Below, piece by piece: positions 44,371-56,880 of a stretch of DNA of 64,000 nt. The notes beneath the pieces were generated by a model, which made no database searches, was not told the origin of the DNA, and saw only the letters and a program-made list of their open reading frames with translations. The translations under genes and the position numbers were made by a program. The DNA is from Macrobrachium rosenbergii. Lineage: Eukaryota; Arthropoda; Malacostraca; Decapoda; Palaemonidae. The stretch spans positions 52,316,587-52,380,586 of the forward strand of contig NC_089763.1 of assembly GCF_040412425.1 (NCBI RefSeq), read 5' to 3'. How positions within the stretch are numbered: the stretch's first letter is position 1; each line of letters starts with the position of its first letter.

Positions 44371-44972
44371 TTTCCCAACTTTTATTCAGTAGGTAAACTG
44401 TATGGTAAGGAAATGTTTACTACTTATCATTTCAGTGCTCATCCTCTTTCTGTAATTTTCCCTCCTTGTCACTATTCATATTTTATATTTTCTCTATTGT
44501 TGTGTATGACTGGATTGTCTTTTTATTCTTTCACTTCAGGCCCTCATTGATCCCTTCTCAACATAGATCTTCATTCTCAGTTTTGACAGGGCTGTTCTCT
44601 TTTCTTAGATCATCGTTATTGTTCATTATAATCATTATACGTCAGTTTTTACCTTGATCGACTTGAGTAGTCTTGCATGTTTAACATTATGCATCTTTTA
44701 TTTAAGGTGTGTATGTCAGTTCATTCTTATGTAATGAGTTGTCACTAGTGTAATACAGCTGGTGTCAAAAGACTTTTTAATCGGTTTTCCTTAACACCCC
44801 ACTGTATAAAATATCCTGATAAGTCTTGTACAAACAACTACGTACTTGACAAATCAGTTTCACTTATGGTGGCATAGTGCTAGGTTACCAGAAGTTTATG
44901 GTGGCATAGTGCTAGGTTACCATAAGTTTATGCTTAATAGCACTACAAAATTAATATTCCTTTCAGAGTATA
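44371..44972. other. Intron sequence, nothing recognised
   Basis: AT-rich. TATGGTGGCATAGTGCTAGG is present twice (about 44865 and 44897). Confidence 0.4.
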
Positions 44973-45176
44973 CAGTAAACCCCCCATATTTGCGTTCTCA
45001 AGATTCGCGGACTCACCTATTCATGGATTTCTCTGTGGAACGTATATACATATTATTTGTGGAAAATCCGCCCATTCGTGGTATTTTTCACTGAGAAATA
45101 TTCACTAATTACTGTATTTTCATATTTTCATGACTAAATGTGATAAAACTATTAAAATACTCAGGTATAGAGTAAG

Positions 45177-45212
<36 letters not shown>

Positions 45213-45305
45213 AACTATCAAAATAGGCAGTTCTATGTGTTTTTAGAGGGGTTTTAAGTATTCGCGGATTTTAGCTATTTGGGGGAGTGCGGTACACATC
45301 CCCTG
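44973..45305. mobile_element. CAGT-ended MITE, second copy, right end damaged
   Basis: It aligns with 8845-9198 over most of its length (CAGTAAACCCCCCATATTTG start; shared CACTGAGAAATATTCACTAA). A 33-base T run (45179-45211) replaces TTTACAGGTTTTTTC of the other copy. The right inverted repeat is deleted except for the last CTG. Confidence 0.8.
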
Positions 45306-47450
45306 TAGACATATTTGCTTCCTGACATTTCCAGCAGAGTTATGACAGTTTAGCTGGTTGCCATTTCTTTTCCGCATACTGAACATATATCCACATGCTT
45401 GTCTACATCATCGTGCTCAAGTTGAACATAAGTCCAAATTTTTATTATTTTCCTTAAGATAGAATAGCCTAAAATTTATCATAGTCCATTCAGTGTTTTG
45501 ATAAGATAGGGGATTAGCATTAATATACTGTATATCATTGTTGATATTTTTCATATACCAGTGTGTACAAGACTAGCCACAATTTTTATTTCCTTCCTGA
45601 ATGGTGTTGGGAAGGGATATTTGTTTAGTCTTTGGGGAAGGGGTATTTGTTTAGTATGTTTGTTTGTTCATTTGTCTATCCACCCTTACTAAGTATTGTT
45701 TTAAAGTCCAGATCTAAACAACTATAAGTCATTGAGGAATACTGGATAAAAAAGTCAAGGAAATACTACATGCATGCAAACGTGGACTTAGAATCAGGTA
45801 GTGGGTCAAGCTTAAACTTCATTGAAATGCAACCTTCTTGACAAATGTACTTGGGATTTTAAACTTTTTACATCGATAGAGAACTAGGAAGAGAAGTACA
45901 GGAAAGGTGTGGTCATTGATGGACAGCATACAAGGAGAAACGAGTCACATATAATTGTATGTGAATTTTTTCTCCTCTGTTACAATGGCTGCTTTTAATA
46001 CTAGAAAGGGTAAAGTGGGTAGCAGCTTGAAAACATAGATAGGCATTGCTGCTATTGGATAACTGAAATATAATAGTAGAAGTACTTTATATTATAATTA
46101 AAGTAAATTACACTGTATATATAGGTAGTAGATTACAGAATTAAAATGTCTGATTAATAACAATATGAAAAATATACATTTGTCAGAGGTCTTACTAAAA
46201 TAGATAACTTGTCTACACAGACTCAGTCTGTTTCTTATTTTCCAGCATGTGGATGTCAAACTATACCCAACATATCAGTATACAGTAGTATATACAGTAT
46301 AGTGGCTGCAAAAGCTAAGCATGTAATAGGTACCTTATACATCTGTACAGCACCGACATGTAAAAAAATAACAAGTTGCAACTGAAAAACTAATAGTTGC
46401 AACTGAAAAACTAATAATCAGTTGTATACTTTCAAGTTTCCTGTCAAAGGTAAACTTAGATACAGTAAATAACTTGTTATGTTCAAAACTTTTATGAATT
46501 TTTTAACCAGCCACTAGGTTAGTCCATTATGAATGAATTTATTCATAAAATGATGACTGTTAAATAGAAGGTCTTTCCCTTGGAAACAGACTTAAGGCAT
46601 CATCAGAGTTGTAAGCAGATAACCCAAATGTCATACAAGATAGTATATTAAGAGAGGAAAGTGTGGGAAGATGTGTCACAGTAAGTTGAGATTAAAACAG
46701 CCATATGCTGGCATGGGCACTTGCCTTTGGACACCCCATAAATTATTAAAATCTTTTTATCACAAATTTTAATTAAAAATTTATTGTAAACATTATTATC
46801 AATATAAAAAAAGACATTTTTGTACATGGGTATGTACTACTATCAAAGATCTCAAGAACTCTTATATATAGAAATCACAAAATAATAGACCCTTATATTC
46901 AGTAGTTAGATCATTAATAAATCATGGACAGTGTCCTTTGTTTAACCCCTGAGAGAATATGACAGTGTCAGCTGGGCTATAGTGAGCATCAGAAAAGTTA
47001 GAAGGCCCAGACGTATTTGGATTGTGAAGTATGAGTCGGTAGGCTAGAGATGAGTAGTAATTGTGGAAGATAAGCACAGGAAAGACATAGTGGCAGAATT
47101 TTACAGGGGCCCTTTGCATTATTTGGTGCGGAAGGTTATGAATAAATATAGAGATTTAGCTATGTTAATCTACTGTCAATACGATTGGCATGTACTGTAT
47201 AAAACATTAGAATGCATTTGACCAAGCAAAAGAAAAATGGACAGTCAGTTGAATTTAGTCATTACATTAATGAACAAAATTTAACTTTGTATGAATATCC
47301 CGTACATAAATTAATGACAGAGAATTTTCTGGTTACTTTAACTGAACTGGCAGAAATACAAGCTCGTTCATTTGTTAACACAATACCTCTTGTAGACTTG
47401 CAACATGCTTTTTAAACATTCATCTTAAATTTTTTTGCTTAATTTTTCAG
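45306..47450. other. Last NDUFA10 intron, remaining part
   Basis: AT-rich with no coding block recognised. AACAAGTTGCAACTGAAAAAC and AATAGTTGCAACTGAAAAAC form a short tandem repeat near 46370-46415. Acceptor TTTTTCAG at 47443-47450. Confidence 0.45.
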
Positions 47451-47540
47451 GCACCTGGTGAGAGATATGAAGTGGGCTTCAACAGGGACATGGGCGACCA
47501 GTTCATTTTGACGAAAGTGAAAAAAGATTTGGCATTGTAA
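47451..47540 (+). CDS. NDUFA10: NDUFA10 last exon
   Basis: It encodes APGERYEVGFNRDMGDQFIL then TKVKKDLAL and stop TAA (47538-47540). The P-G-x-x-Y-x-x-G-[FY]-N-x-[DE]-[MV]-G-D pattern is the conserved C-terminus of NDUFA10. Phase 0 matches the preceding exon. Summed over the visible exons, about 220 residues are encoded, roughly 60 percent of a typical 350-400 residue protein. Confidence 0.95.
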   Translation, partial: APGERYEVGFNRDMGDQFILTKVKKDLAL

Positions 47541-47940
47541 ATAACTTGGTGTAAGGAACCATGGCGATAATGCATAGGCAGATTATTTAAGTTTATTTTA
47601 TAAATAGATTGTGCTTAAATTGAAACAGACATTTCCAGTAAAAAGTTTGTAAATTATGTACAGAATGGAAAGTGTTATAAATCATTTACAGAATTTTACT
47701 ATTTTAATTTGTAAACCTTTTATATATGTTGGTGACTCAATAATTTGTACTACAGTAGGAGAAATAATTATAAGATTGGAGGAGCACAGTAAATGATGCA
47801 CAAGATGTGAGTGTAAGATATGATGGTTAGCCCTGTAAAGAGTAAGGCACAAAAATTTGAAATTTGTGATGGCTTAGCGAAAGCCTGGAATGCCATTAGA
47901 TATGGCTACCATGAAATAAAAACCAAGGAATATGGATTCA
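47541..47940 (+). other. NDUFA10: NDUFA10 3' untranslated region with poly(A) signal
   Basis: The first canonical signal after the stop is AATAAA at 47915-47920. The cleavage site would lie about 15-25 bases later. Confidence 0.6.
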
Positions 47941-48470
47941 AATCAATGAAAACTACTGCATGATTGGTTGAAGGATGAGGAGAGCAGCTCTAAACATCAG
48001 GCTGTAGATGCTTACCCTCCAGTGTTCAGAACCGTCATAAAAGAAAAGGAGGGATATGATGTGGTACAAAATTAATTAGGAAGTCTCCCATCCTATGCCT
48101 TTAGCATGAATAAAAAGGAAAGCCAGAGGCCACAATATTACTGTACATAAAAATCACAGTATCACTGTTACTTGGGAATACAATGTGTTGCCTATGATTG
48201 TTCATACTTCAGCTCAACACAGTTTTACAAGACCTAAGTGCAAAGAAAATAAGGGTTCACTTGAAGTCCAACAGCAAAGTTCCAGTTACTGAACCTTTGA
48301 CAAAGACTGCATTAATGATGATTGGCAGAAATATCCTCTAACACCTACTGTTGATTTGCATAACCTGAATTAGGAAAAAAGTATCAATCATGTTTATACT
48401 CAATTTAGGTATCAAGATCAGTCTAATAAATTGTCTCGCATTGTAGGATGAACCAGGTATGAATAACCCT
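47941..48470. other. Downstream flank, nothing recognised
   Basis: No coding or RNA signal seen. Confidence 0.4.
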
Positions 48471-48765
48471 GTAGGGGGATAGTGCTGTCAGTGCACGCCA
48501 TGCAGTGCACTGTAGGCATTACATAAGGTTGCTTGCTGCGTCCCGTCGGCCCCTAGCTGCCACTCCTTTCATTCCTTTTGCTGTACTTCCATTCATATTC
48601 TTTCTTATATATTTCTCCACTCTATCCTATCATCTGTTTCATTGTGCAAAGGTGAGGTTTTCCTTCTATTACACCTTTCAAACCTTTCTACTCTTAATTT
48701 CCCTTCCAGCACTGAATAACTTCATAGGTCCCAGTGCCTGGCCTTTGGCCTAAATTCTATCTCTC
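48471..48765 (+). repeat. SINE-like interspersed repeat
   Basis: It starts GTAGGGGGATAGTGCTGTCA with GTGCACGCCATGCAGTGCAC (an imperfect palindrome). It continues with CGGCCCCTAGCTGCCACTCC, TTCATTCCTTTTGCTGTACT and CATAGGTCCCAGTGCCTGGC, and ends TTTGGCCTAAATTCTAT. I recognise it from memory as a decapod SINE-like repeat; copy number is unchecked. Its 90-codon frame is not a gene. Confidence 0.6.
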
Positions 48766-50540
48766 TTCCAGGTGTGAATGTGTGCACTGAAAATTTGAAA
48801 TATTATTCAGTGCCTGATATATAAATATTTCCATTTGTAAAAAAAAAAAAAAGCAGATTTGCAACTTAGTATTCATATTTGTGATAGGTGGGCCAAAGTA
48901 CCCAGCCTGCAGAAGTCTACTTTGATCTCTAAAAAACCACTGATAATCACAACTTGTTTTAAATCATTTTTATAAAGATAGGCAGAGTCATTTTGTTGGC
49001 AAAAAGAACCTTTCTTTTACAGTCATCCTAGTGATGTATGATTCCTTTAGCCATCCATCATGCTTGATGGGTAGTCATCCATCAGTATACATATTTGAAG
49101 GGCAGTCATCTGTTAGTAAACACGTATGGGCGGGTCCCACAACTCCTCACCCACCTCCACTAATCAACTACCTAGTTATTGAGCTTTACTGACCAGACCA
49201 GCTTTTGCAAAGGGTAATGCACGTAAAACATGGGCAACAGAGCACAGACATATTGGTCAACTCATCATGGGCACCAAGAACACTGGTTAAGGCTGTGTGA
49301 TATCACAATAGATCTGTGAAAGGTATTGGTGCACAAAACACCTTCACCTCACCCAGCAAGAATTGCTAGTAAGTGCTTAGTTCCTACTGAGCATGAGTGG
49401 AGGAGAAATGTGAAAGAATCTGACCATTAGAAATGCAACCATGAAAAACCCTCGCTACGATGCAAGCCTTCACCGGCCAGAGCACCGAGCAGGAAACTGA
49501 TAAGCATTGTGCCATCCGGTCTCTATTGTTAACTGTTGGACTGAGGCAGTGATGAATACAATACAGTTGTGCATACAATGTAATATCCTGCAGACAAATG
49601 TAAGCAGTCAAACACAAGTATTGGCAAGATATTACACATACAGTACTTGTTTATAAACAGCGTATACAAAAAAGTTGAGACCAATGTTTCCATGGTCTAA
49701 GAATTGTTATTCAATTAATATACAAGAACATACAAATTCTCATGCAGGGACATGTCTGTGATGGCTTTACTCTGGAACGAGACCATTCAAAATGTGAGCA
49801 TATCCTAAAATACAGACATGCTGCTTGCATACTGGCAGCTGATCAGAAACTGACATCCTCCAATAAGTGGAATGTATGCCGGTTCTTGAACAGAACATCA
49901 TGAAAGTGAGAACTATTATGAGAGCTGGCAGTAATTTATCAAACCTACACATATGGATTACAAAGGCGAGGTATCTTTATATCCCAATCAATCCTTGCAA
50001 GTGTGAAAAGTGTGAAGCTGACACACCCCTTGGACTGCAATTGTGATCCAAGATACCACCACTTGGACCTTATGGTGTTGTGCATGCAACCAGAGAGCAT
50101 GGTGTTCGAGCAGACTGCAAACTATCTAAACTCATTTCAAAGCATTCATCTTTGCATACAGCAGCAGTGGCCAAGCTGGAAAACTGGTCCAGTACTCTGT
50201 GACAGAGGGGTGTCATGGGTAGATGCAATAATGGTGAAATATATTGAAAAATATATCATTTTCCAAGACGTGATGCTTCCTGTTTGCTCACCAGTCAGTT
50301 CCTGTTGTCAACGCGTCCTGGAAAATTAGTGAGTCAACGAAAACCCTGTCTTGTGGAAATGACCCCACGTGATATCTCATGCCATGCCTTTGTAACATGG
50401 CACAATAATCGGTCGACATTGCATCAGAAAATTTGATCTGGACTCGTCTATGGTGTGACCGGAAGTGGGCAGTTATTAGGAACCAATCATTGCGCAGAAA
50501 ATCAAAAAACTCCTTATATGGGAATAATGACTGTCTTCAT
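48766..50540. other. Unassigned sequence
   Basis: A 14-base A run at 48839 follows the SINE-like repeat. No convincing coding block was found; a 108-codon frame at 50003-50329 resembles nothing I know. Confidence 0.35.
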
Positions 50541-50550
50541 TAGCTCTGCC

Positions 50551-51276
50551 TATATAAGCTTCCAGAAGAGACTTCCCAAGGGAGAAATATAGACAGACAA
50601 AGACAGAGACTGCTCAGAGGTCGGACAAAGCAAGGTTCCGATGGGAGTATCCCCTTCAGACGCCCCTTACTCTTCTCCATAAAATCTTGTCCTGCCCGAA
50701 ACGAAGAGAAGCAGCCAGCCCTTCCTGCTTGTGATGAGAAGTCCCTAAGCCCTTCATATTTCGAGATGAGGCGGAACAGCGAGCCTACATTCCAATGACG
50801 AAGAAAAGTAGTCAGCCCTTCCTGCCTGTGACAATGTGAAGTAGTCAGCCCTTCCTACCTGTGACAATGTGAAGTAGCCTGTAGCAAGGACAAGTCTTCA
50901 ACCCTTCCTGCCCTCCATTTGCACAATCTCCAGATTCTTGGAGAAAACAGCACTTGCTGCCTCATCTTAGGCATCCTTTTTGTGACGTCTACGAGCCCAT
51001 GGTCATCGTACCAGCAACATTTCTGCTGGTTTCCCAGCCACCCTTCTGTGACATCTTCAAGCCAGAGGTTATCGTGCCAGCATCATCTCCTCAGCTGAAA
51101 CCCCAGCCACGAAAGGTTAACTCACCAACTCACCATATAAGTATTAAGATTGCTCTACCTTACAACCTGTTCCCCCTATCTATAACTGCTTAGATTTATT
51201 TTGTTTAGTGTTATGTTGACTGAGAGCAAAGGGGAAACAACATTTCATTTTCTTGGTAAATAAGGTTGTGAATAAA
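50551..51276 (+). promoter_or_regulatory. LTR-like or small transcription unit: TATA to poly(A) signal
   Basis: TATATAAG at 50551-50558 is followed by GC-richer sequence with a 33 bp tandem repeat (AGTAGTCAGCCCTTCCTGCC at 50807, 50840 and part at 50873). A roughly 68 bp repeat follows (TTGTGACGTCTACGAGCCC and TCTGTGACATCTTCAAGCC), then AATAAA at 51271-51276. A solo LTR of a retrovirus-like element is one explanation, but no target duplication was identified. Confidence 0.3.
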
Positions 51277-51419
51277 TAGTGTTGTAGTGTTGTGAGAGTT
51301 TATTTTTATATTCATTTCTCATATTTCAATTGCTGGTGTTGAAAAATTATTGTTTAAGAGTTTGAAAGAACCTGGAACGATTCTTGCATCGTGGCAAGGG
51401 GCACACTGTAAACACAAAG

Positions 51420-51930
51420 GTAATGCTTATAAACATACACAGATCGAACCAACTAGCACTGCAAGGCATGAAAACAGACACCACAAGCATATGCACAGTG
51501 TACAGGCACAGGTACTGAACGTGCAAGAACACAGACAATGTCCAGGTACAAGCACTATGCAACCACAAGCACGGACACTAAATGAGCATGCACAGTGTAT
51601 GGGAGCAGGTAGTACCTGTATATAGGCAGTGACTAAACAAAAGCACAGTCGATGCCCAAGCATGCATGGCATATGGTCACAAGTAGTGCATACATGAGAG
51701 AATGGGCAGTGCAAAAGTACTGCAGAAGCACACACAAGGCATGTGCATATGCAGCACCTGAGCAAGGGCAGTGTCATTAAGGCAGGAGCATGAACACTGA
51801 ATGAGTGTGCACAGCATACAGGGACAGGTAGCATGTGTACAAGCACAGATAGTGCACAAAAAACACAGATAAGTAGCACACGTGCATTTGTAAGGTACAA
51901 GCAAGGGCAGTGCACATGCATAAGAAAGCA
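51420..51930. repeat. Degenerate CACAxGCA-rich minisatellite
   Basis: Repeated words (GGCACAGG, TGCACAGTGTA, AGCACAGATAGTGCAC) recur at irregular spacing. GACACTAAATGAGCATGCACAG (about 51577) and GAACACTGAATGAGTGTGCACAG (about 51790) mark a roughly 213 bp higher-order copy. Long minus-strand Cys/Leu-rich frames across it (218 codons) are composition artefacts. Confidence 0.6.
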
Positions 51931-52237
51931 ACTGAGGTTATAAGAATGGTGATCACTATCATCACCCAGTACCATAACCAAACAGATTCCAAAGAATCCA
52001 GAGGCACGGTCTCTAGAATAGACCCACTCATTCCTGTGATATCTGAGGTATACAAGGGAAGAGAGATGCAAACAATAGCACAATGGTGTATGAATGGGTT
52101 CTCAGCTCATGGTCAAATATATGACTGCTGTCAGATGGGAATAACTAAAAAACAGGAGAAAAGAGAAACCATATTTCCTACTCCTACCTTAATGCCTTCT
52201 AATCAGCAACCCTCCCCCACCCAAATTAATGGAATTT

Positions 52238-55022
52238 ATGGATAAAAACCATCCCTGTAATAATTTCCCAAAAGGAGACTGTAGACACATGCATGAAGGA
52301 TCACGCTTGACTGACTATTCTCTGAGTTTGGTCCCCAAGAGGAACAAAACTGGTGCTCCTTCTGCAGTAGGAACACTGGGGAATTCTTAGTGATCACCAA
52401 GAGGAGAGACTCTTTAGACCCAGCCAGAAGGAGATTATAGAAAGAGCAAAGAAGAGCTCAAAGACAGGAGGAAGGAAAACTGTTCCTACTTCAACTTTGG
52501 TGTTACTCATGCAACCCCTCACTGTAGTCTTGAAGGACAGCAGCCTAAGATACAGGCCAAAACAGGGACTCTAGGGTAACCACCAGAAACTGTAACAACA
52601 GATTCACTGGTTGTTCCAGGACAAAAACAACTAGGATGAAACTGATTGGGTATGCATCGACACTTGCCCTTTTGGTTTAGTACAAGGGTGGTGACATCTT
52701 TATTTTTTCCTGTATCAGCTGGTAAACAGGAGAATTTGGGTTAAGGGGACAAATCTGTAGGAGGTAGAGAGGCAACATGGGCACAGATGCAAGCACACTA
52801 GTGATCAAGAGAAGGAAGAATACAAGACAACGTGGGCTGAGAGCTTCTTTCTAACCTCTTGAAGATGTGACCTTGCACACACGGGTGGTCTCATTAGAGA
52901 CTGACCAAGGAGACAATAATCTACACTTTCCTTGGAAATCTTCCTGAAAGTTGATCATGAACTTTGTGATTAACTAACAGCCCTCCCATTAGCAAAGGGA
53001 CTGATCACAGGAAATCCTGAAGGATAACCCAAAGAGGACACTCAACACAAACCCCCCTCCCCCCCCAAACTACAAAATCTAAGACTAAGAAGGAAGGAGA
53101 ATGCAAGAAGGGCAGAGACAGAACATCACCCACTTCTTTGGAGAAAATCACACTACAGTTTGCTTCTCAAATATAAAAAAAATTGTACTGTAAAGACTAG
53201 GTTAATGAACTGAATGAATACTTCATAACACACAAGCCTGAAGTCCATAATAATTCAAATCGTTGTTCGAGTCTCTAACATACTGAACAACTGTAAAACA
53301 CAAAAAAAAAACAGGGATATTATGATATCAAATTTACCAACAGGTTACCAACAGTTGAATGGGCGGTACCCCACCCACGCATCTGCTTGCTACCAATTAT
53401 CCACCTGTTACCATGCTTCAATGACCATTCCCAGCTGTATTCTCATAAAAACAAACATATTTTAAGCTGAATTCTCATTATTGAAAGTTGCACAGAGATG
53501 GGGAATAGATGTGGTTTTCTTGCAAGAAGGAGGAATACCACTTTGAGAAGAACGAAAGAAAAATCCTGCGTTGTGCTTATTTGCTCAAAAGAGTTGTGGA
53601 TAAAAACCATCCTTGGAATAACTTTCCAAAAGGAGCCTGTAAACAGACATACATGAAGGATCACACTAGACTGACGACTCCCAGGATCACACTAGACTGA
53701 CTACTCCCAGAGTTTGGTCACCATGGGGAAAAAAACTGGTGCTCCTTCTGCATTAGGAACACTGGGGAATTCTTAGTGGATCACCCAGAGGAGAGACTCT
53801 TTAGTCTGAGACAGAAGGGGACTATGGAAAGAGCAGAGAAGAGCTCAAAGACAGAAGGAAGGTAAACCGTTCCTACTCTAACTTTGGTCTTACTAATTCA
53901 ATCCCTCGCTGTAGCCCTGAAGGACAGCAGCCAAGGTCACAAGCCAAAATGGACTCTAGGGCAACCACCAAAAATTGTAACAACAGATTCACTGGTTGCT
54001 TCAGGACAAAAATAGCCAGGACAAAATTGATTGGGTATGCATCCACAATTACCATTTGGTTTAGCACAGAGGGTGGTGACATCACTATACTATGAGCGCC
54101 TTTCCTATACCAGCTGGTAAATGGGAGAATTTGGTTAATGGGACAAATCTGTAGGGAGTAGCGAGGAAACATGAGCACAGACACAAACACACTTGTGACC
54201 GAGAGAAGGATGACAGACAAAAGGGGTAGAGAGCTTTTTTTCTAACCTCTTGGAAGCCTCTTGAAGATATGACCTTGCACTTAAGGGTGGTCTCATTAGA
54301 GACTGACCGACAAAGGGGGCAATAATCTACACCTTCTCTGGAAATCTTCCTGAAAGTTGATCACGAACTTTGTGATTAACTAACAGGTCCTCCCAAGGGC
54401 ATCTCTTCTACAGCAAAATGGATTGATCGTAGGAAATCCTGAAGGATAACCTAAAGAAGACTCCCAACACTCCCCAAAACTACACAATCCAAAGACTGAG
54501 AAGGAAGGTGAATGTGAGAAGGGCAGAAATAGAAATCTCACCCACCTCTTTTGGAGAAAATCACATTACCAGTTTGCTTCTCAAATATAAAAAACAGTCT
54601 TACTGTAAGACGAGGCTACTGAACTGTATGAACACTTAATAACACAGGAATCTGAAGTCAGTGATACAAGTTGCCTATGAGAAACAAAAATAATTCAAAT
54701 TATCATTTGAGCCTCCAACTTACTGAACTGCAAAACAAAAAACAACAGGGATGCTTTGATGTCAAACTTACCAACAGTTGAATAGGCAGTTCCCCGCCCA
54801 CTCATCTGCTTGCTACCAATGGACCACCTGTTACCATGCTTCAGCAACTGTTCCCAACTGTAATCTCATTAGAACAAACATATTTTAGGCTGCATTCTCA
54901 TTACTGGAAGTTGCAGAGAGATGGCGAACAGATGTGGTTTTCCTACAAGACAAGGAAGAAGAAATGCCACTTTGAGAAGGACAGAAGAAAAATCCTGTGT
55001 TACGCTTATTTGCTTGAAAGAG
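52238..55022. repeat. Tandem duplication, period about 1.36-1.43 kb
   Basis: Unit A (52238-53596) and unit B (53597-55022) share long collinear stretches: GATAAAAACCATCC, AACTGGTGCTCCTTCTGCA, AGGAACACTGGGGAATTCTT, AAGAGCTCAAAGACAG, CAACAGATTCACTGGTTG and, at each end, AGATGTGGTTTTC...CACTTTGAGAAG. Divergence is near 10 percent by eye. No coding block was found, so the nature of the unit is unknown. Confidence 0.85.
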
Positions 55023-55435
55023 CACCACCTAGATTATTTTTTAGGGATGAAGAGATGAATTCTGTTTAGAAATTGTATTCAAAGGCCACATAATCCCCTG
55101 CAACTATATTCACTGTTCATACCTCTAAAAGACTGTTGAATGGGGCCCATGCATCAAAACTCCTGTCAACTATTTAGTACACTAGACTAGTCTTGCTTGT
55201 TACTGGGATTAACCAAAAAAATTGCTCCTTCAACTAAAAATTGCTATCTACCACCAAATCAAGCATATGACTAAAGACAGGAACTAGGCAAGCTTGCTGC
55301 ATCTTTATATCCTAGACATAACTGCTGCAATGCTTTGATCATCTTCCACCGTGCCATGCAGATAACATTCAAGCAATGTCCAATTCCTGTGCATCACTAC
55401 AAAAGCACTAAAGACAGATGGGGACATTATAAAAA
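55023..55435. other. Unassigned sequence
   Basis: Nothing recognised. Confidence 0.35.
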
Positions 55436-55439
55436 AATG

Positions 55440-56880
55440 GAAGGAATATTTTTAAAAACTACTTCATGAAGAAAATGTGAGTTCATAAGGGTAGATGGAT
55501 GTTCAAATTTTGGAAAGGCTTATAAGATAAAAGGAGAGGTAAAGGAAGCTCTAAGAAAGATGATCAGTGCTAAAGCTGCTGGGCCAGATGGCATACCTAT
55601 TGCAGCATGGAAGACCATGCAAGAAGGGAACAGAGGTAATACAGGAAGTAATGAATAAAATTATGGAAAAGGAAATTATACCAGAAAAATTGAGACCATA
55701 ATGATACTGATTTTTAAAGATAGAGACATGCAAAGCTGCAAAAGCCATAGAGGAATTAGATAAATGGCCCATACCCAGGAAATATTTGAAAGAATTATAC
55801 ACCAAAGATTTAGACAGGAGGTCAAGATGGAAGACAGCAGCTAGGTTTCATAAAAGGGACTGGTAAAACTGACGGAATATTCCCCTTTACGTATGGTACT
55901 GGAGAAGTACAGAGAGAAGCAGAGGACTCTTTATATGGTCTTCTTTGACCTACAAAATGCATGGGAAAAGAGTACCTAAAAAGAAATGTGGATAAATTTG
56001 TGGGTGTAGGAGGCACAAATAAAAAAGTTATTAGTGAAATGTACAGAAATGCAACACCCATTGTGTGAAATGTATAGAAATATAACCATCGTGAGAAGTG
56101 TAGTAGGAATAACAAGCAGTTTCCAGCTCAAGGTAGGACTACACCAGGGATCAGAGGTGAGCTCCTCATTCACTTTCAAGCAGGATGTAATGACTGTTTG
56201 ATCACAGAAACTAGAAAAGAGCTGGAGAGGAACCTAGAGAGGTGGAGATATACATTAGGGAATAGAGGAATGAAGATACATTGAACAAAGACTGAACATT
56301 TGACAAAAGGGATGGCCGATGACCAGCAAGCAACGATTAAGATGGGAAGAATGAACATTAAGAGACCATTTAAGTATCTGGGCTCAATGAGATACTGGAG
56401 GGTTATCAGGCTTATTCTGTAACAAGTGTGTCCCATGAAGCTCAAGGTGATGGTTAGAGACCTGCTAGAAGCAACACCACTGAAGAACAAAATAATTTTA
56501 ATGTGGCAGAAATGAGGATGCTCACATGGATGAGTGGAGTGACAAGAAGAGATGGGACAAAAAAATTAATATACTGTATCTGGGGATTAGCAAATGTCAC
56601 TTACTGTATCTGTGGATTAGCAAATGTCACTATGTCAAAGAAAGTCTAAGGGTCAAGATTGAGATGGTTTGGGCACCTGATGAAGAGGGGAAAAGATGGG
56701 TGACATGTTGCAGGAGAAATCAAGTAAGTGGAAGTGCTAAGGGCAAGGAGAGGAAGGCCTAAGAGAAGATGTTAAGACTTCATGAGACTAAGGAACAGAT
56801 GAAACGGTACAAGACGGAAGCAAGGAAAAGGCTTATTAAAAACAGAAACAGCAATCCCAACTAGGGATTATGCTGAGATG
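55440..56880 (+). pseudogene. LINE reverse transcriptase remnant (possibly RTE-like)
   Basis: EVKEALRKMISAKAAGPDGIP (about 55533-55595) is the RT entry motif K-A-x-G-P-D-G-I-P. IFERIIHQRFRQEVKMED (about 55781-55835) matches the E-R-[IV]-I-x-x-R-[LF] motif. KQRTLYMVFFDLQNAWEK (55920-55972) gives the F-x-D-L-x-x-A-[FY]-D motif with D changed to E, and LKVGLHQGSEVSS (56131-56165) the L-x-x-G-[LV]-x-Q-G-S motif. The terminal WFGHLMRR-like block near 56665 appears as KIEMVWAPDEEGKRWVTC. Stops and shifts throughout. The tail favours an RTE or related clade. Confidence 0.7.

Noticed and set aside
50003..50329. 108-codon frame as a host gene
   Set aside because: No recognised family, no splice or promoter support, and the adjacent frames are similarly open for short distances.
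51427..52083. 218-codon minus-strand Cys/Leu-rich frame that looks like a membrane protein
   Set aside because: It lies on a degenerate CACAxGCA minisatellite; two other minus-strand frames across the same bases are also open, so openness reflects composition.
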